Assembly (NCBI GenBank): GCA_041739525.1
Contig: JBGSNQ010000022.1
Span: 62,001 to 126,000 of the forward strand
Length of the DNA stretch: 64,000 nt
Direction: 5' to 3'
From: DATJGR01 sp041739525
GTDB lineage: Bacteria; Pseudomonadota; Gammaproteobacteria; Pseudomonadales; Azotimanducaceae
Below the pieces are notes generated by a model that searched no databases, was not told the origin of the DNA, and worked only from the letters and a program-made list of their open reading frames with translations. Shown piece by piece: positions 18,018 through 26,862 of this stretch (the stretch's first letter is position 1; each line of letters starts with the position of its first letter). A program made the position numbers and the translations under genes.

Positions 18018-18683
18018 ATGAATGCGTTGAGAGTGGGTGAAGATCCGACTTCCGCCGCGCAAGATGCAACACTGCTAGACGAGATCGGCAGCATTTTCTG
18101 CACTGAGTTGGCCAACGGAAACGCAGTAGTCTCCATCACCGCTGGTGCGCATCGGCGGTTGCTCGAAAAGCGTTTAACGGTTCACGGTATCGATATCGTC
18201 GCGGCGCTTAGCAAGGGGCAGTATGTGCCGCTGAATGCTCTCGAAACCCTTTCGACAATCATCGTCGACGGCGTGCTTGATGTGATCCGTTTCGCCGAAG
18301 TGGTGGGAGCACCCATAGATCGCGCTGCTGCCAACCATCCCCGCGTCTTGATCTTCGGAGAGTTAGTGCCACTGATGCGCGCTGATGGAAAACACGCTGG
18401 CGCAGATGCTCTGGATAACCTGTGGCGTTCCTTTGTGGCATCGCGACCTACGTTCGTGCACTGCGCGTATCCCACCAACACGATGCACAACATGAGCTCG
18501 ACTTTGTCTTCACCACGCGCTTCTCACACCAGCAACGAGACGGGGCGATTGCGATGCGCCAACGATCATCTCAAGGCGCATCGTGGTGGCGGTCGAGGCA
18601 ACACCGAAGTGATAGAGGACTCTGGTGCTCGTGGTAGTTGTTTGATCGAACCCCGGGCGCTAGGAGCACGAGTTCCAGGTTGA
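18018..18683 (+). CDS. MEDS-domain (DcmR-like sensory) protein, atypical C-terminus
   Basis: 221 residues with GGGAGG before the ATG. Residues about 15-155 match the MEDS domain: DATLLDEIGSIFCTELANG, AVVSITAGAHRRLLEKRL, GIDIVAALSKGQYVPLNA, RFAEVVGAPIDRAAANHPRV and a final CAYP. The usual HxVQFY start of the domain is missing. MEDS proteins sense C1 compounds or act as stress anti-sigma-like modules. After CAYPTNTM the sequence is serine/arginine-rich and unlike the family, so a frameshift may have replaced the normal tail. Repeat B lies upstream. Confidence 0.65.
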   Translation: MNALRVGEDPTSAAQDATLLDEIGSIFCTELANGNAVVSITAGAHRRLLEKRLTVHGIDIVAALSKGQYVPLNALETLSTIIVDGVLDVIRFAEVVGAPIDRAAANHPRVLIFGELVPLMRADGKHAGADALDNLWRSFVASRPTFVHCAYPTNTMHNMSSTLSSPRASHTSNETGRLRCANDHLKAHRGGGRGNTEVIEDSGARGSCLIEPRALGARVPG

Positions 18684-18726
18684 CGACCGCGAGTGCGCCA
18701 ATACGAACGTTGAAAGCGAGGTTGAC

Positions 18727-19119
18727 ATGAAAGGTTTTGTGCAGGACATCGAGAAGCTCACCGTGGCAAATTCGGAATTTCGACAAGTGCTGTATACGGC
18801 AAAGCACTGCCAGCTCGTCCTGATGGCGCTAAAGCCTAAGGAAGAGATCGGCGCGGAGATCCACAAGCTGGACCAGTTTTTTCGCGTAGAAGAGGGCTCC
18901 GGCGTCGCGGTTATTGACGGCGTGCGGACAGAGATACGTGCGGGCTTCGCAGTAGTCGTTCCGGCGGGAGCAAAACACAACATCGTCAATACCGGTAACA
19001 AGTCGATGAAGCTGTACACGCTTTATGCACCGCCCAATCATCGGGACGGCCTGATCCACCACACTCGCGCTGACGCGGATGACGACAGCGAGCATTTCGA
19101 CGGCGAGACGACAGAGTAG
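18727..19119 (+). CDS. cupin-domain protein
   Basis: 130 residues, MKGFVQDIEKLTVAN onward. A single cupin barrel with IHKLDQFFRVEEGSGVAVID (motif 1) and GFAVVVPAGAKHNIVNTG (motif 2) supplies the metal-binding His/Glu/His set. The ending HHTRADADDDSEHFDGE is typical of a conserved cupin group of unknown substrate found with stress genes. Located 43 bp after the MEDS gene on the same strand. Confidence 0.9.
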   Translation: MKGFVQDIEKLTVANSEFRQVLYTAKHCQLVLMALKPKEEIGAEIHKLDQFFRVEEGSGVAVIDGVRTEIRAGFAVVVPAGAKHNIVNTGNKSMKLYTLYAPPNHRDGLIHHTRADADDDSEHFDGETTE

Positions 19120-19151
19120 CGCCCGGCGGGCAGTCCGTCGTCAGCTCCACG

Positions 19152-19874
19152 CTACCAATCCAGCGGCGGCAGTTCGTGAAAGAGCTTGCGCGTGCCGGCG
19201 ATCCATCGTTGCTTGAGCTGTTCGAAGTAGGTGTCACCGCTGTCGAAGCGCCGCTGCATCGTTACCCGCAAGCTGTCGCGGGCGTAACACAGCAGATCGA
19301 TCGGCATGCCCACGGAGAGATTGCTGAGCATTGTCGAATCGAATGAGACCAGCACGCACTTCGTGGCGTCTTCGAGCGTGGCAGTGGAACTCACGCCGAG
19401 GTCGAGAATGGGCTTGCCATACTTGGCTTCGCCAGTCTGCAGAAAGCTGGTGTCGGTGCTGGCTTCGATGAAGTTTCCCTCCGCGTAGAGACGGAACAGT
19501 CGCATTTCTTCGCCCGCAATCTGGCCGCCCAGGATGAAGCTGGCGTTGAATTTCAGTCCACCGCTTTCTAGAAACGGTCCGTCCCGACGCTCGATGTCAC
19601 GCATTGCGTCGGCCACCAACGTGGCCACGTCGAACATCGAACCTGCGCTCCAGATGTGCGGCGCCGCGGCAGCCGCGCGCTGGCGCAATACGCTGATCAC
19701 CGCCTGCGTGCCCGCCAGGCCGCCAGAACTCAGCAGCACCAGCACGCGGTCACCGCTGCGCTCGAACACCGTCATCTTGCAGAACTTGGCGTAGTTGTCG
19801 ACGCCGGCATGGGTGCGCGAGTCGCTGGCGAAGATGAGGCCCTCTTCGAGCTTGACGCCGACGCAATAAGTCAT
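19152..19874 (-). CDS. Anbu, proteasome-type Ntn-hydrolase (bacterial ancestral beta subunit)
   Basis: 240 residues beginning MTYCVGVKLEEGLIFASDSR. After removal of Met the N-terminal Thr2 would be the nucleophile. HAGVDNYAKFCKM and VLVLLSSGGLAGTQAVI match the 20S-beta/HslV fold of Anbu. Anbu assembles into open helical rings and is normally encoded with a transglutaminase-like protein, an alpha-E protein and an ATP-grasp protein. Here only the transglutaminase gene is present, 53 bp upstream on the same strand. Confidence 0.9.
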   Translation of the reverse strand: MTYCVGVKLEEGLIFASDSRTHAGVDNYAKFCKMTVFERSGDRVLVLLSSGGLAGTQAVISVLRQRAAAAAPHIWSAGSMFDVATLVADAMRDIERRDGPFLESGGLKFNASFILGGQIAGEEMRLFRLYAEGNFIEASTDTSFLQTGEAKYGKPILDLGVSSTATLEDATKCVLVSFDSTMLSNLSVGMPIDLLCYARDSLRVTMQRRFDSGDTYFEQLKQRWIAGTRKLFHELPPLDW

Positions 19875-19927
19875 GGCAAGACCCGGTTCCAGGTGATCGT
19901 AGCGTCAACCAGCGGTGCGGCCCGCAT

Positions 19928-20737
19928 TCAGGCTTCGACCACGTCGCACCATACCTTGAAGCTGTCGAGCGTGTTCGGTCCGAATGTGCTGGCCAGAGCT
20001 ACGTCACAGGCGTCGCGGCCGCGCGCCATCAGCACGCGTCCGATGCGCGGCGTGTTGTTGCGTGCGTCGAAGGTATACCAGCGGTCACCCAGAAATGCCT
20101 CGAACCAGCCTGCAAAGTCCATCGTGCCGTACGGCGGTGTGGTGCCCACGTCTCCGAGATAGCCGGTGCAGTAGCGCGCCGGGATGTTCATGCAGCGGCA
20201 CAGCGTGATGGCCAGGTGCGCGTAGTCGCGGCACACACCGCGGCGTTCGTTGTAGGCCTCCCACGCGGTGCGGGTGCGGCGCGCGTGGTGATAGCCGAAC
20301 TCGATGTGGCGATGCACGAAATCGCAGATCGCCTGCACGCGCGCCCAGCCGGTGGGTCCGGATCCGAAGCGCTGCCATGCGATGTCGGACAGCAGGTCGG
20401 TTTCGCAGTAGCGGCTGCCAAGTAGGTACACCAGCGTGGACTCGGGCAGGAATTCGACCGGCGTCTGCGTTGTCCCAGGAGCCACCACGTCGGGGACGCC
20501 ATCGTCATTGACCACCGCGTCGGAGGAAACGATGAAGCGGCCCGGCGGCGCCACCACGCGGCTGCACCAGTTGCCGAACAGGTCGCGGTAGGCCGTGATT
20601 GGCACCGACGGGTTGGTTACGAGGTAAGCGGGCCTCACCAGGTCGGACGCCCGCGAGTAGTGGATGCTCAACGCCAGAATCATCGGCGTGGGCTGCGGGC
20701 ATTCATACGCCATTTCGAAACCCACTCGGATCTTCAT
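19928..20737 (-). CDS. transglutaminase-like cysteine protease, Anbu partner
   Basis: 269 residues from ATG 20737 (AGGA six bases before); ATG 20743 is the alternative. An N-terminal beta domain (IRVGFEMAYECPQPTPM) precedes the transglutaminase core with catalytic Cys in RRGVCRDYAHLAI and Asp in WYTFDARNN. The position where transglutaminases usually read HAW has FAGW here (MDFAGWFEAFL), so the canonical His is not obvious; related Anbu-linked proteins appear to share this variation, from memory. It probably forms an operon with Anbu and may ligate or cleave isopeptide bonds. Confidence 0.88.
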   Translation of the reverse strand: MKIRVGFEMAYECPQPTPMILALSIHYSRASDLVRPAYLVTNPSVPITAYRDLFGNWCSRVVAPPGRFIVSSDAVVNDDGVPDVVAPGTTQTPVEFLPESTLVYLLGSRYCETDLLSDIAWQRFGSGPTGWARVQAICDFVHRHIEFGYHHARRTRTAWEAYNERRGVCRDYAHLAITLCRCMNIPARYCTGYLGDVGTTPPYGTMDFAGWFEAFLGDRWYTFDARNNTPRIGRVLMARGRDACDVALASTFGPNTLDSFKVWCDVVEA

Positions 20738-21665
20738 GCTCATTCCTGCTGGATCCCTTTGATACCGGGATTGTGGAGTCGAACTCTAGTCCTTCCATCG
20801 CATCGGGTCTGTTCGGGAGCGTACGGCTGAAGGCGTAGCTTGGTTGTTCCTGAGAGGTGCGGCGATGATTTGACTTCGCTAACAGAACAACCAGGGGGCG
20901 CCAAAAACGCCCACCTGGACAACGTTCCATCCGGGGCATGGGTCGGCTCCGTCAGAGCTTGCGCTGCGGTCGAGTCCGAAGACACTATCCGGGACGCTCA
21001 CGCTGACCAACAACGGCAGACACTCGTTTGTCAAACAAGTCATCGAGAAACAGGCAAGCGCCGAACCGGAACGACCGGGTGCGGGAACTGTTGCCTTCGC
21101 GCCAGTAGAAATACGCGCGATAGACATGGCGGTCGAACGGATACTCTATGCCGTCGTGCTCGCCGATGAAGTAGCGCATTTCGGTAGTGTGCGTACCGGT
21201 GACGCGCGGCCGTCTGCTATCCGACGGCGACATCCCCGGCCCGATGACGCGATGCGGTGGCGGGTTGGGTGTCTTCGAGTTCGCTAAATGCCGACAGTGT
21301 GTCAGGCCGACGGCTCCATGAAGCCGGGCGGCGACCGCGCCTGTACGCTTCGAGCATCTGACGGAGCTCCGCTGCTGTGGCGGGGTGATGTGAACTGTCG
21401 TGGGCCCATGCTCGGTACCACATCGTAAGGTTGTCAGCAGGAGTGCGGGCGGTGTGTCTGGCGGAAGTCCGACGTGCAAGGGCGAATAGAGCCAACACCA
21501 CGGCAGCGAGCCACTCCATACACATTTCCAAGGATGATTGAGTGAGTGAAATTTGGCGCACCACGTTGATCTCGTCTGTAAGGGCCGCGGCGCGCGCGCG
21601 TAGGAGAACTCCTGAAGAGCGATCGATTTGTGATGCGCGTCTCAATACGCCTAGGCGGTAGTACC
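20738..21665. other. 928-bp region with no confident gene; contains a 9-bp inverted repeat
   Basis: TGGTTGTTC (20841-20849) and GAACAACCA (20885-20893) form an inverted repeat with a 35-bp spacer. Two reverse-strand frames are weak candidates: 20985-21179 (MRYFIGEHDGIEYPFDRHVY...) and 21217-21519 (MEWLAAVVLALFALARR...), neither with a good ribosome site or known relatives. In relatives, this side of the Anbu/transglutaminase pair often carries alpha-E and ATP-grasp genes; they are absent. Confidence 0.45.
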
Positions 21666-21788
21666 GATGGGCAACTGAAGATGGGGCTCGTCACGCTGCG
21701 AGACGCCGCGACGATTCGGCTCGACGCGCTTCGAAAGCGACTTTCGAAGCGCACATTCCTCGCAGATCAGGGGGCCGATTTTCCCTAG
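21666..21788 (+). pseudogene. gene fragment related to the C-terminus of the exported protein at 40956-42599
   Basis: The forward frame reads DGQLKMGLVTLRDAATIRLD then ALRKRLSKR and stops at 21786-21788. The last residues of the 547-residue exported protein are DRQLKVGLVTLRHAAAILLE and ALRTPIAKR. The match covers about 29 residues with no upstream coding sequence attached, so this is a detached gene end. Confidence 0.55.
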
Positions 21789-21871
21789 ACGAATTTCTGC
21801 CTAGGACTGCACCTACTTGTAATTTGGCCTTCACCGATTGCGCGGCTGAAATCCACGATGAAGGATGGTGC

Positions 21872-23215
21872 ATGGCAAATTGCACCATCAACGATTCGTC
21901 TGCCATGGCGTGGATCGCGCGGGTCCTCGTGATTTTCTTTATTCCCGGATGCGTAGGAACCCCCGCTCTGCCGCCTTCGGCTAGCGTTGGACCGTCACCC
22001 GAACTGCCGAATCCACAGCACCGGCTCATTCCGACCATCAAGGTCGCTCGGGCCGTCGGTTGGCATGACAACGAAACGCCGACGCCAGCTCCGGGAATGA
22101 CCGTCGCTGCATTCGCGACAGGTCTCGATCATCCGCGCTGGATGTATCGCTTGCCGAACGGCGACATCCTGGTTGCCGAGACGAACGCACCGAGTCGACC
22201 CGATGACGGACCGGGCATCAAAGGTGCGGTCATGAGGTATTTCATGAATCGCGCTGGCGCGGCCGTTCCTTCCGCCAACCGAATTTCGCTTTTGCGCGAT
22301 GCGGACCACGACGGCGTCGCGGAGCTTCATACCGCGTTCCTGCAGGGGCTGAACTCGCCGTTCGGCATGGCGCTCGTCGGTGACACGCTCTACGTCGCGA
22401 ATACCGACGCAGTCTGGGCGTTTCGATACACCCTGGGTACGACCTCCATCGCGGACGATGGCGTCAAAGTTGTCGATCTACCGGCAGGTTCGATCAACCA
22501 CCACTGGACCAAGAATCTTCTCGCGAGCACTGACGGTTCGCGGCTCTATGTAACCGTCGGATCGAACAGCAATGTCGCCGAGAACGGCATCGACAAAGAG
22601 GAGCGCCGCGCCGCGATTCTCGAGATCGATCTCGCGACAACACGGTCGCGCGTCTTCGCTTCCGGCCTACGCAATCCCAACGGCCTTGCGTGGCAGCCGC
22701 GAACGGGCGCGCTATGGACGGTCGTGAACGAACGTGACGAGATCGGCAACGACCTCGTGCCGGATTACCTGACGTCGGTCGCCGATGGCGCATTCTACGG
22801 GTGGCCCTACAGCTTCTATGGGCAGCATGTGGATACGCGCGTGCAACCGCCGCGGCCCGACCTGGTTGCTATGGCGAAAGTACCGGACTACGCGGTAGGC
22901 GCCCACACCGCGTCTCTCGGCCTGCTGTTCTACACGGATGGGCTCTTCTCACCACACTACCTTGACGGCGCGTTCATCGGGCAACACGGCTCGTGGAACA
23001 GGGATCCCCCAAGCGGCTACCAAGTGATCTTCATAGCGTTCGCTAACGGCTTGCCGGTCGGGAAGCCCGAGACGATTCTCTCGGGCTTCGTCAGTGATGG
23101 CGGTGAGGCGCGCGGACGGCCCGTTGGAGTCGCAACCGATGTATCGGGTGCATTGCTGGTCGCCGACGATGTTGGTAACTGCGTGTGGCGCGTTGCCCCC
23201 GTGCCTGTTCGTTAG
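21872..23215 (+). CDS. PQQ-dependent sugar dehydrogenase / L-sorbosone dehydrogenase-like lipoprotein
   Basis: 447 residues from the ATG at 21872 (AAGGA six bases upstream); the frame is open from 21824 and ATG 21905 is another choice. A hydrophobic leader ends in a possible lipobox (FFIPGC, about residue 26). The beta-propeller follows with FATGLDHPRWMYRLPNGDIL, ETNAPSRPDDG, FGMALVGDTLYVANT, SGLRNPNGLAWQP, VNERDEIGNDLVPDY, FYGWPYSFYGQH, HTASLGLLFY and GQHGSWNRDPPSGY. These are hallmarks of soluble PQQ glucose/sorbosone dehydrogenases acting in the periplasm. It stands alone. Confidence 0.9.
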   Translation: MANCTINDSSAMAWIARVLVIFFIPGCVGTPALPPSASVGPSPELPNPQHRLIPTIKVARAVGWHDNETPTPAPGMTVAAFATGLDHPRWMYRLPNGDILVAETNAPSRPDDGPGIKGAVMRYFMNRAGAAVPSANRISLLRDADHDGVAELHTAFLQGLNSPFGMALVGDTLYVANTDAVWAFRYTLGTTSIADDGVKVVDLPAGSINHHWTKNLLASTDGSRLYVTVGSNSNVAENGIDKEERRAAILEIDLATTRSRVFASGLRNPNGLAWQPRTGALWTVVNERDEIGNDLVPDYLTSVADGAFYGWPYSFYGQHVDTRVQPPRPDLVAMAKVPDYAVGAHTASLGLLFYTDGLFSPHYLDGAFIGQHGSWNRDPPSGYQVIFIAFANGLPVGKPETILSGFVSDGGEARGRPVGVATDVSGALLVADDVGNCVWRVAPVPVR

Positions 23216-23249
23216 CTTGCTGCTGGTACACCCGCACCCGCGGTCATGC

Positions 23250-23760
23250 GTCTGCTCGATGCGCCTCAGATCAACCGCAGATTGGACGCTGTGTTCCTGT
23301 CCGAATTTCGAATAGCGGAATGTGGTATCAGGCGCAACGGTGTTTCGTTGCAGTGCTGGAAACCGCTGCGAAGGGTTCGCGGGCAACAGCAGGCGGTCGC
23401 GATGCACCACGCTCGACATCGTCAGCATCACGTCGCGCTCGGCGAGCGGTCGAGAGAACAGATATCCTTGCATCAGCATCGCTCCTTCTCGCGCCAGCAG
23501 AACTACCTGCTCCGGACGTTCGATGCCCTCGGCGGTGATTTCCAGATCCAGGTTGCGAGCGAGGCCAACGATACTTCGGGCAATAGCGAGCGCGCGCGCA
23601 TTGGTGTCGATTTCGTTGATCAAGCTTCGATCGAGCTTGATGCGTGTCAGCGGGAGTTGCTGCAACGATGCAAGCGAAGAACAGCCGGTACCAAGGCAAC
23701 CGCGAGAAAGGCGACCACGATGAACGCCACGCTCAATGTGGCGCCAATACCGATACGAAG
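23250..23760 (-). pseudogene. EAL-domain fragment joined to a receptor-like membrane segment
   Basis: Reverse-strand frame from about 23695 reads LGTGCSSLASLQQLPLTRIK, LDRSLINEIDTNARALAIAR, GLARNLDLEITAEGIERPEQ and MLMQGYLFSRPLAE, the C-terminal part of an EAL c-di-GMP phosphodiesterase; the catalytic EAL half is missing. Immediately upstream in another frame is RLRIGIGATLSVAFIVVAFL and AVALVPAV, resembling the first membrane helix of a chemoreceptor or sensor. A large internal deletion of a sensor-GGDEF-EAL gene, or a fusion of two genes, would explain it. Confidence 0.65.
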
Positions 23761-23984
23761 GCGAGGTCGCGCGACCCGTAGCGTCCCTGGGGGGGCGTTT
23801 CAATTTGCAGTGACCGAGGCGGGTACGCCTGAAGTTGACGCCCACTCTGCGCGCCCCATGCGCGCTCGAATGTGAGCGAACGGTCGAGGAGTGACGCAGT
23901 TCGAATCGCGGTGAGTGGATTGAGAACTGCAGGCGGGTGTTCTGCACTTGCGCGCACTCTGAATCCCGGGTTCTACAACTTGAG

Positions 23985-25247
23985 TCAGAGTTGAGAACGC
24001 ACCAACGAAGTTATGCGTTCCAGCAGTTTTTCGCGCAGCGGCCGCCGCTGCCACGCGTCGAGGGTGACGGGCTTCGATTTCTTCCAATCGGCACCGAATA
24101 TCTCGATCTGTCGCAAAGCAAGTGCCGCATCGAACACGTTGAGGTTCGCCTCGTCGTTGATCCTGAACGAGCGGTTGTCGAAATTGGTAGACCCGACAGA
24201 CACCACCAGTTCGTCGACCACCATTGATTTGACGTGGAACATGGTCGGCTGGTACTCGGCAATCTGCACGCCTGCTTCGAGCAGCTCGCCCCAACGAGCG
24301 CGCGATGCGACGCGCACGACTTCACTATCGATGGAAGGACCGGGGGTAATGATGCGAACGTTCACGCCGCGTCGGCTCGCTGCGACGAGCGCGTTGATCG
24401 CCAAGTCGTCCGGCACGAAATAGGTGTTGGCGAGGCAGATCGAACGCTGTGCGGCTGTAATGGTCATCAGGTACATCAGCAGCATGCTGTCGGTACCTCC
24501 CGTGGGGGAACTTGTGAACATCTGCGCCGGTTGCTCACCGCGCACCTGCAACTTCGGAAAGTAACGCTCGTCGTGGAGCACGTTGCCTGAAGACTTGATC
24601 CAGTTGTCCATGAAGGCGGCCTGGATCTGTGCGACCACTGGCCCTTCCACATGGAAGTGAGTATCGCGCCAGTGCTCCGGATCCTCTGCGTTGCCGCGCC
24701 ACTGATCGGCGATGCCGACTCCGCCGGTGAAGCCGATAGCACCGTCAATGACCAGCAACTTGCGATGCGTGCGATTGTTTAGCCACGCCATCCGCCACCA
24801 GTGAGGTTTGTGATAACGCTCGACCTGCACCCCGGCGTCCGTCATGTCCTGCAGCAGGTGCTCTTCCATTTTCATGCTGCCGATCCAGTCGAGCAGTACG
24901 TGCACTGCGACGCCCGCGCGCGCCCGGTCTGCAAGTGCTCGAGCAAAATCCTGTCCGATCGAGCCCGACCAATAGATATAGGTCTCGAACGTGATGGTGC
25001 GTTGAGCTCCTCGAATGGCGCTCAGCATGGCAGGAAATATCTCCACCCCATTGACCAGAGTCTGTACCCGGTTGCCATCGAGAATCGCTGGGCCGAGCAA
25101 CACGCTCATCGATCGCGAGAATTGCGGATCGTCGGCCGAATAGAGGCGTTCCAGTTTCCGGGTGATGTGCCGTTCGCCGACGCTCGCATTGCGCACGATG
25201 AATGCAACCATCACTGTCAGCACAACCGCTACCAAGGCTATCCACAT
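23985..25247 (-). CDS. cardiolipin synthase, phospholipase-D type
   Basis: 420 residues with an N-terminal membrane helix (MWIALVAVVLTVMVAFIV) and two phospholipase-D catalytic motifs: HRKLLVIDG with His161 and HVKSMVVDE with His338. Other family sequences are ETYIYWSGSIG, RDTHFHVEGPVV, NTYFVPDD and VGSTNFDNRSFRINDEANL. The enzyme condenses phosphatidylglycerol (or PG with PE, depending on subtype) into cardiolipin at the inner membrane. Membrane-lipid remodelling fits the stress genes around it. Confidence 0.93.
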   Translation of the reverse strand: MWIALVAVVLTVMVAFIVRNASVGERHITRKLERLYSADDPQFSRSMSVLLGPAILDGNRVQTLVNGVEIFPAMLSAIRGAQRTITFETYIYWSGSIGQDFARALADRARAGVAVHVLLDWIGSMKMEEHLLQDMTDAGVQVERYHKPHWWRMAWLNNRTHRKLLVIDGAIGFTGGVGIADQWRGNAEDPEHWRDTHFHVEGPVVAQIQAAFMDNWIKSSGNVLHDERYFPKLQVRGEQPAQMFTSSPTGGTDSMLLMYLMTITAAQRSICLANTYFVPDDLAINALVAASRRGVNVRIITPGPSIDSEVVRVASRARWGELLEAGVQIAEYQPTMFHVKSMVVDELVVSVGSTNFDNRSFRINDEANLNVFDAALALRQIEIFGADWKKSKPVTLDAWQRRPLREKLLERITSLVRSQL

Positions 25248-25375
25248 GGTGAATCCCGTTGCGCACGCAGTGACCTGCGCGCATGACGCATTGGCGAATA
25301 TGCGGAGAGGTGAGCCCTCGTGGACCTCTTAGCAGCGATTGTCTTGTCGATATCGTGCATCGCGACGATTTCGAG

Positions 25376-25744
25376 CTAGTGCGAGCCACCACTGAGAGCT
25401 CTGCGCCATCGCAGACCATCCGTAGTAATCTCGACGCGCTGTTTTCGGTCGAGTTCGACGCTGAAGCCGAACTCGTCGCTTTCCCCTTTGAAACGTCCGA
25501 ACGTCACCTTGTCGTTCAGCTTCCATCCGTAGATCTTGCCGCCTTCCATGGTGATTCGTTGTACGCCGAGTGCGTACTCGCGGAGGAAGGGCGGATCGTT
25601 CACCGTTACGGATCGGTGCCGGGTGGGAACTTCCAGCGATTCCGGCGACTTTCCGAACGTTGCGGTCGTCAATAGCGAGCACACCAACGCGACGAGGAAA
25701 ATCGTCGGTTTGAACGCTCCAGTCGATAACGGATTCGACGACAT
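25376..25744 (-). CDS. exported hypothetical protein
   Basis: 122 residues. A signal peptide (PTIFLVALVCSLLTTATFG) precedes a basic, beta-rich mature domain containing YALGVQRITMEGGKIYGWKL and FGRFKGESDEFGFSVELD. No cysteines or metal motifs in the mature part and no family recognised. It lies upstream of the cardiolipin synthase gene on the same strand with a 128-bp gap. Confidence 0.7.
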   Translation of the reverse strand: MSSNPLSTGAFKPTIFLVALVCSLLTTATFGKSPESLEVPTRHRSVTVNDPPFLREYALGVQRITMEGGKIYGWKLNDKVTFGRFKGESDEFGFSVELDRKQRVEITTDGLRWRRALSGGSH

Positions 25745-25999
25745 TTCAGCACCCGGTCGGACACTTCATTAATCCAGCAAACAAGGCTCCGTCGGAGTCG
25801 TCCGTTGAGTGCAATTCCTGTCAGACAGATGATGCTGCTTGTCCGAAGCGAATCCGTAGCGGTGTAGGGGAGGTCTTACGCCTGGTGGAGCATGCGCGAT
25901 GACGTACAGACGGAATCGGACGAGTAACGCACAGTCGGTATGCATGTCCACCACGGATGGGGGCGAACGTGACCAAGCATCGAGAACAAGGAGCTTGCT

Positions 26000-26185
26000 A
26001 TGAACAAGGATCAACTAAAGGGTCGAGCGAAACAGGCCAAGGGCAAAGCGAAGGAAGTTGCTGGCAAGGTCTTAGGCAACAAGACCCAGGAGACGAAGGG
26101 AAAAGTCGAAAAGACTGTCGGTAAGGTTCAAAAGGATCTCGGCGACCTCGCAAGTGACGTCGAAAAGAACACTCGGCCTCGTTGA
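26000..26185 (+). CDS. CsbD family stress protein (copy 2, lysine-rich)
   Basis: 61 residues, MNKDQLKGRAKQAKGKAKEV then GNKTQETKGKVEKTVGKVQK: short amphipathic lysine/alanine repeats as in the CsbD/YjbJ group. AAGGAG precedes the ATG. Distinct in composition from the tryptophan-containing CsbD at 9486. It stands divergent from the hypothetical at 25744 and convergent with DUF3309 copy 2. Confidence 0.9.
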   Translation: MNKDQLKGRAKQAKGKAKEVAGKVLGNKTQETKGKVEKTVGKVQKDLGDLASDVEKNTRPR

Positions 26186-26313
26186 TTCCAGAAATAGGAC
26201 GCGGCGTCAGAATGAGTGGCGCGATGCTGCTCGCCCGTACCAGCAGAGAAACGCTGGCGCGGGCTATGGAAACCGTTGGGACTAGCCGCGCCGAGGCGAG
26301 CGACCACTCGACC

Positions 26314-26472
26314 TCAAATTCGTCCCATCAGCAGCAGCACCAGCACGATAATCAATACCAATCCTAACCCGCCGCTTGGTGCATATCCCCAGCCTCTGCT
26401 ATGGGGCCAAGCAGGAATGACACCGATCAGCAGTAACACCAGAACAATTAACAAGATGGTCCCTAAAGTCAT
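26314..26472 (-). CDS. DUF3309 family small membrane protein (copy 2)
   Basis: 52 residues from the ATG at 26472, following GGAGAA. Nearly identical to copy 1 at 9107: LGTILLIVLVLLLIGVIPA, WPHSRGWGYAPSGG, GLGLVLIIVLVLLLMGRI. The frame is open upstream to 26553, but the extra residues are not part of the family. Confidence 0.88.
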   Translation of the reverse strand: MTLGTILLIVLVLLLIGVIPAWPHSRGWGYAPSGGLGLVLIIVLVLLLMGRI

Positions 26473-26862
26473 GGTCCGTTCTCCGTTGGCATCCAATGGC
26501 TGAGGTCGCATTCTCCTCGGTCGTTGCGTCGACTTCGGTGCGCTTGCGAACAAACGACTTCATGAGGTCGCATTAAGTGAGGACGGCCTGACGGAGGTGA
26601 ATGTTCCAGTTTGGTACCGGCCCTTTCCGGTCGTAATTGGCCAGCGCAGCGCCGTAGTCGAGCGTTTCGTGGCCGAAGAGCTCGGGGAACTCTGAGCCCC
26701 CATAGCGCTCGTCAGCCGGGAAGAATAGTAGTTTCGGATTTCACCAGACGTACGCCGACATCGGGTGCGTCAATTCGTCGTGGGCAGCTGCAGAAGCGAC
26801 ATCGAACCGATGCGACGTGGCTGTTCTTTAGGCGACAGCCACACACCGCAAGCACTGCAGAC
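26473..26862. other. 390-bp intergenic region, no gene seen
   Basis: Between DUF3309 copy 2 and the BON gene, both on the reverse strand. Contains the leader of the DUF3309 gene; the forward frame covering it (26611 onward) runs antisense through the BON gene and is not gene-like. Confidence 0.5.

Noticed and set aside
21217..21519. Reverse small membrane protein beginning MEWLAAVVLALFALARR
   Set aside because: One hydrophobic stretch but a weak ribosome site, arginine/serine-rich remainder and no family resemblance; kept only as a note in the region entry.
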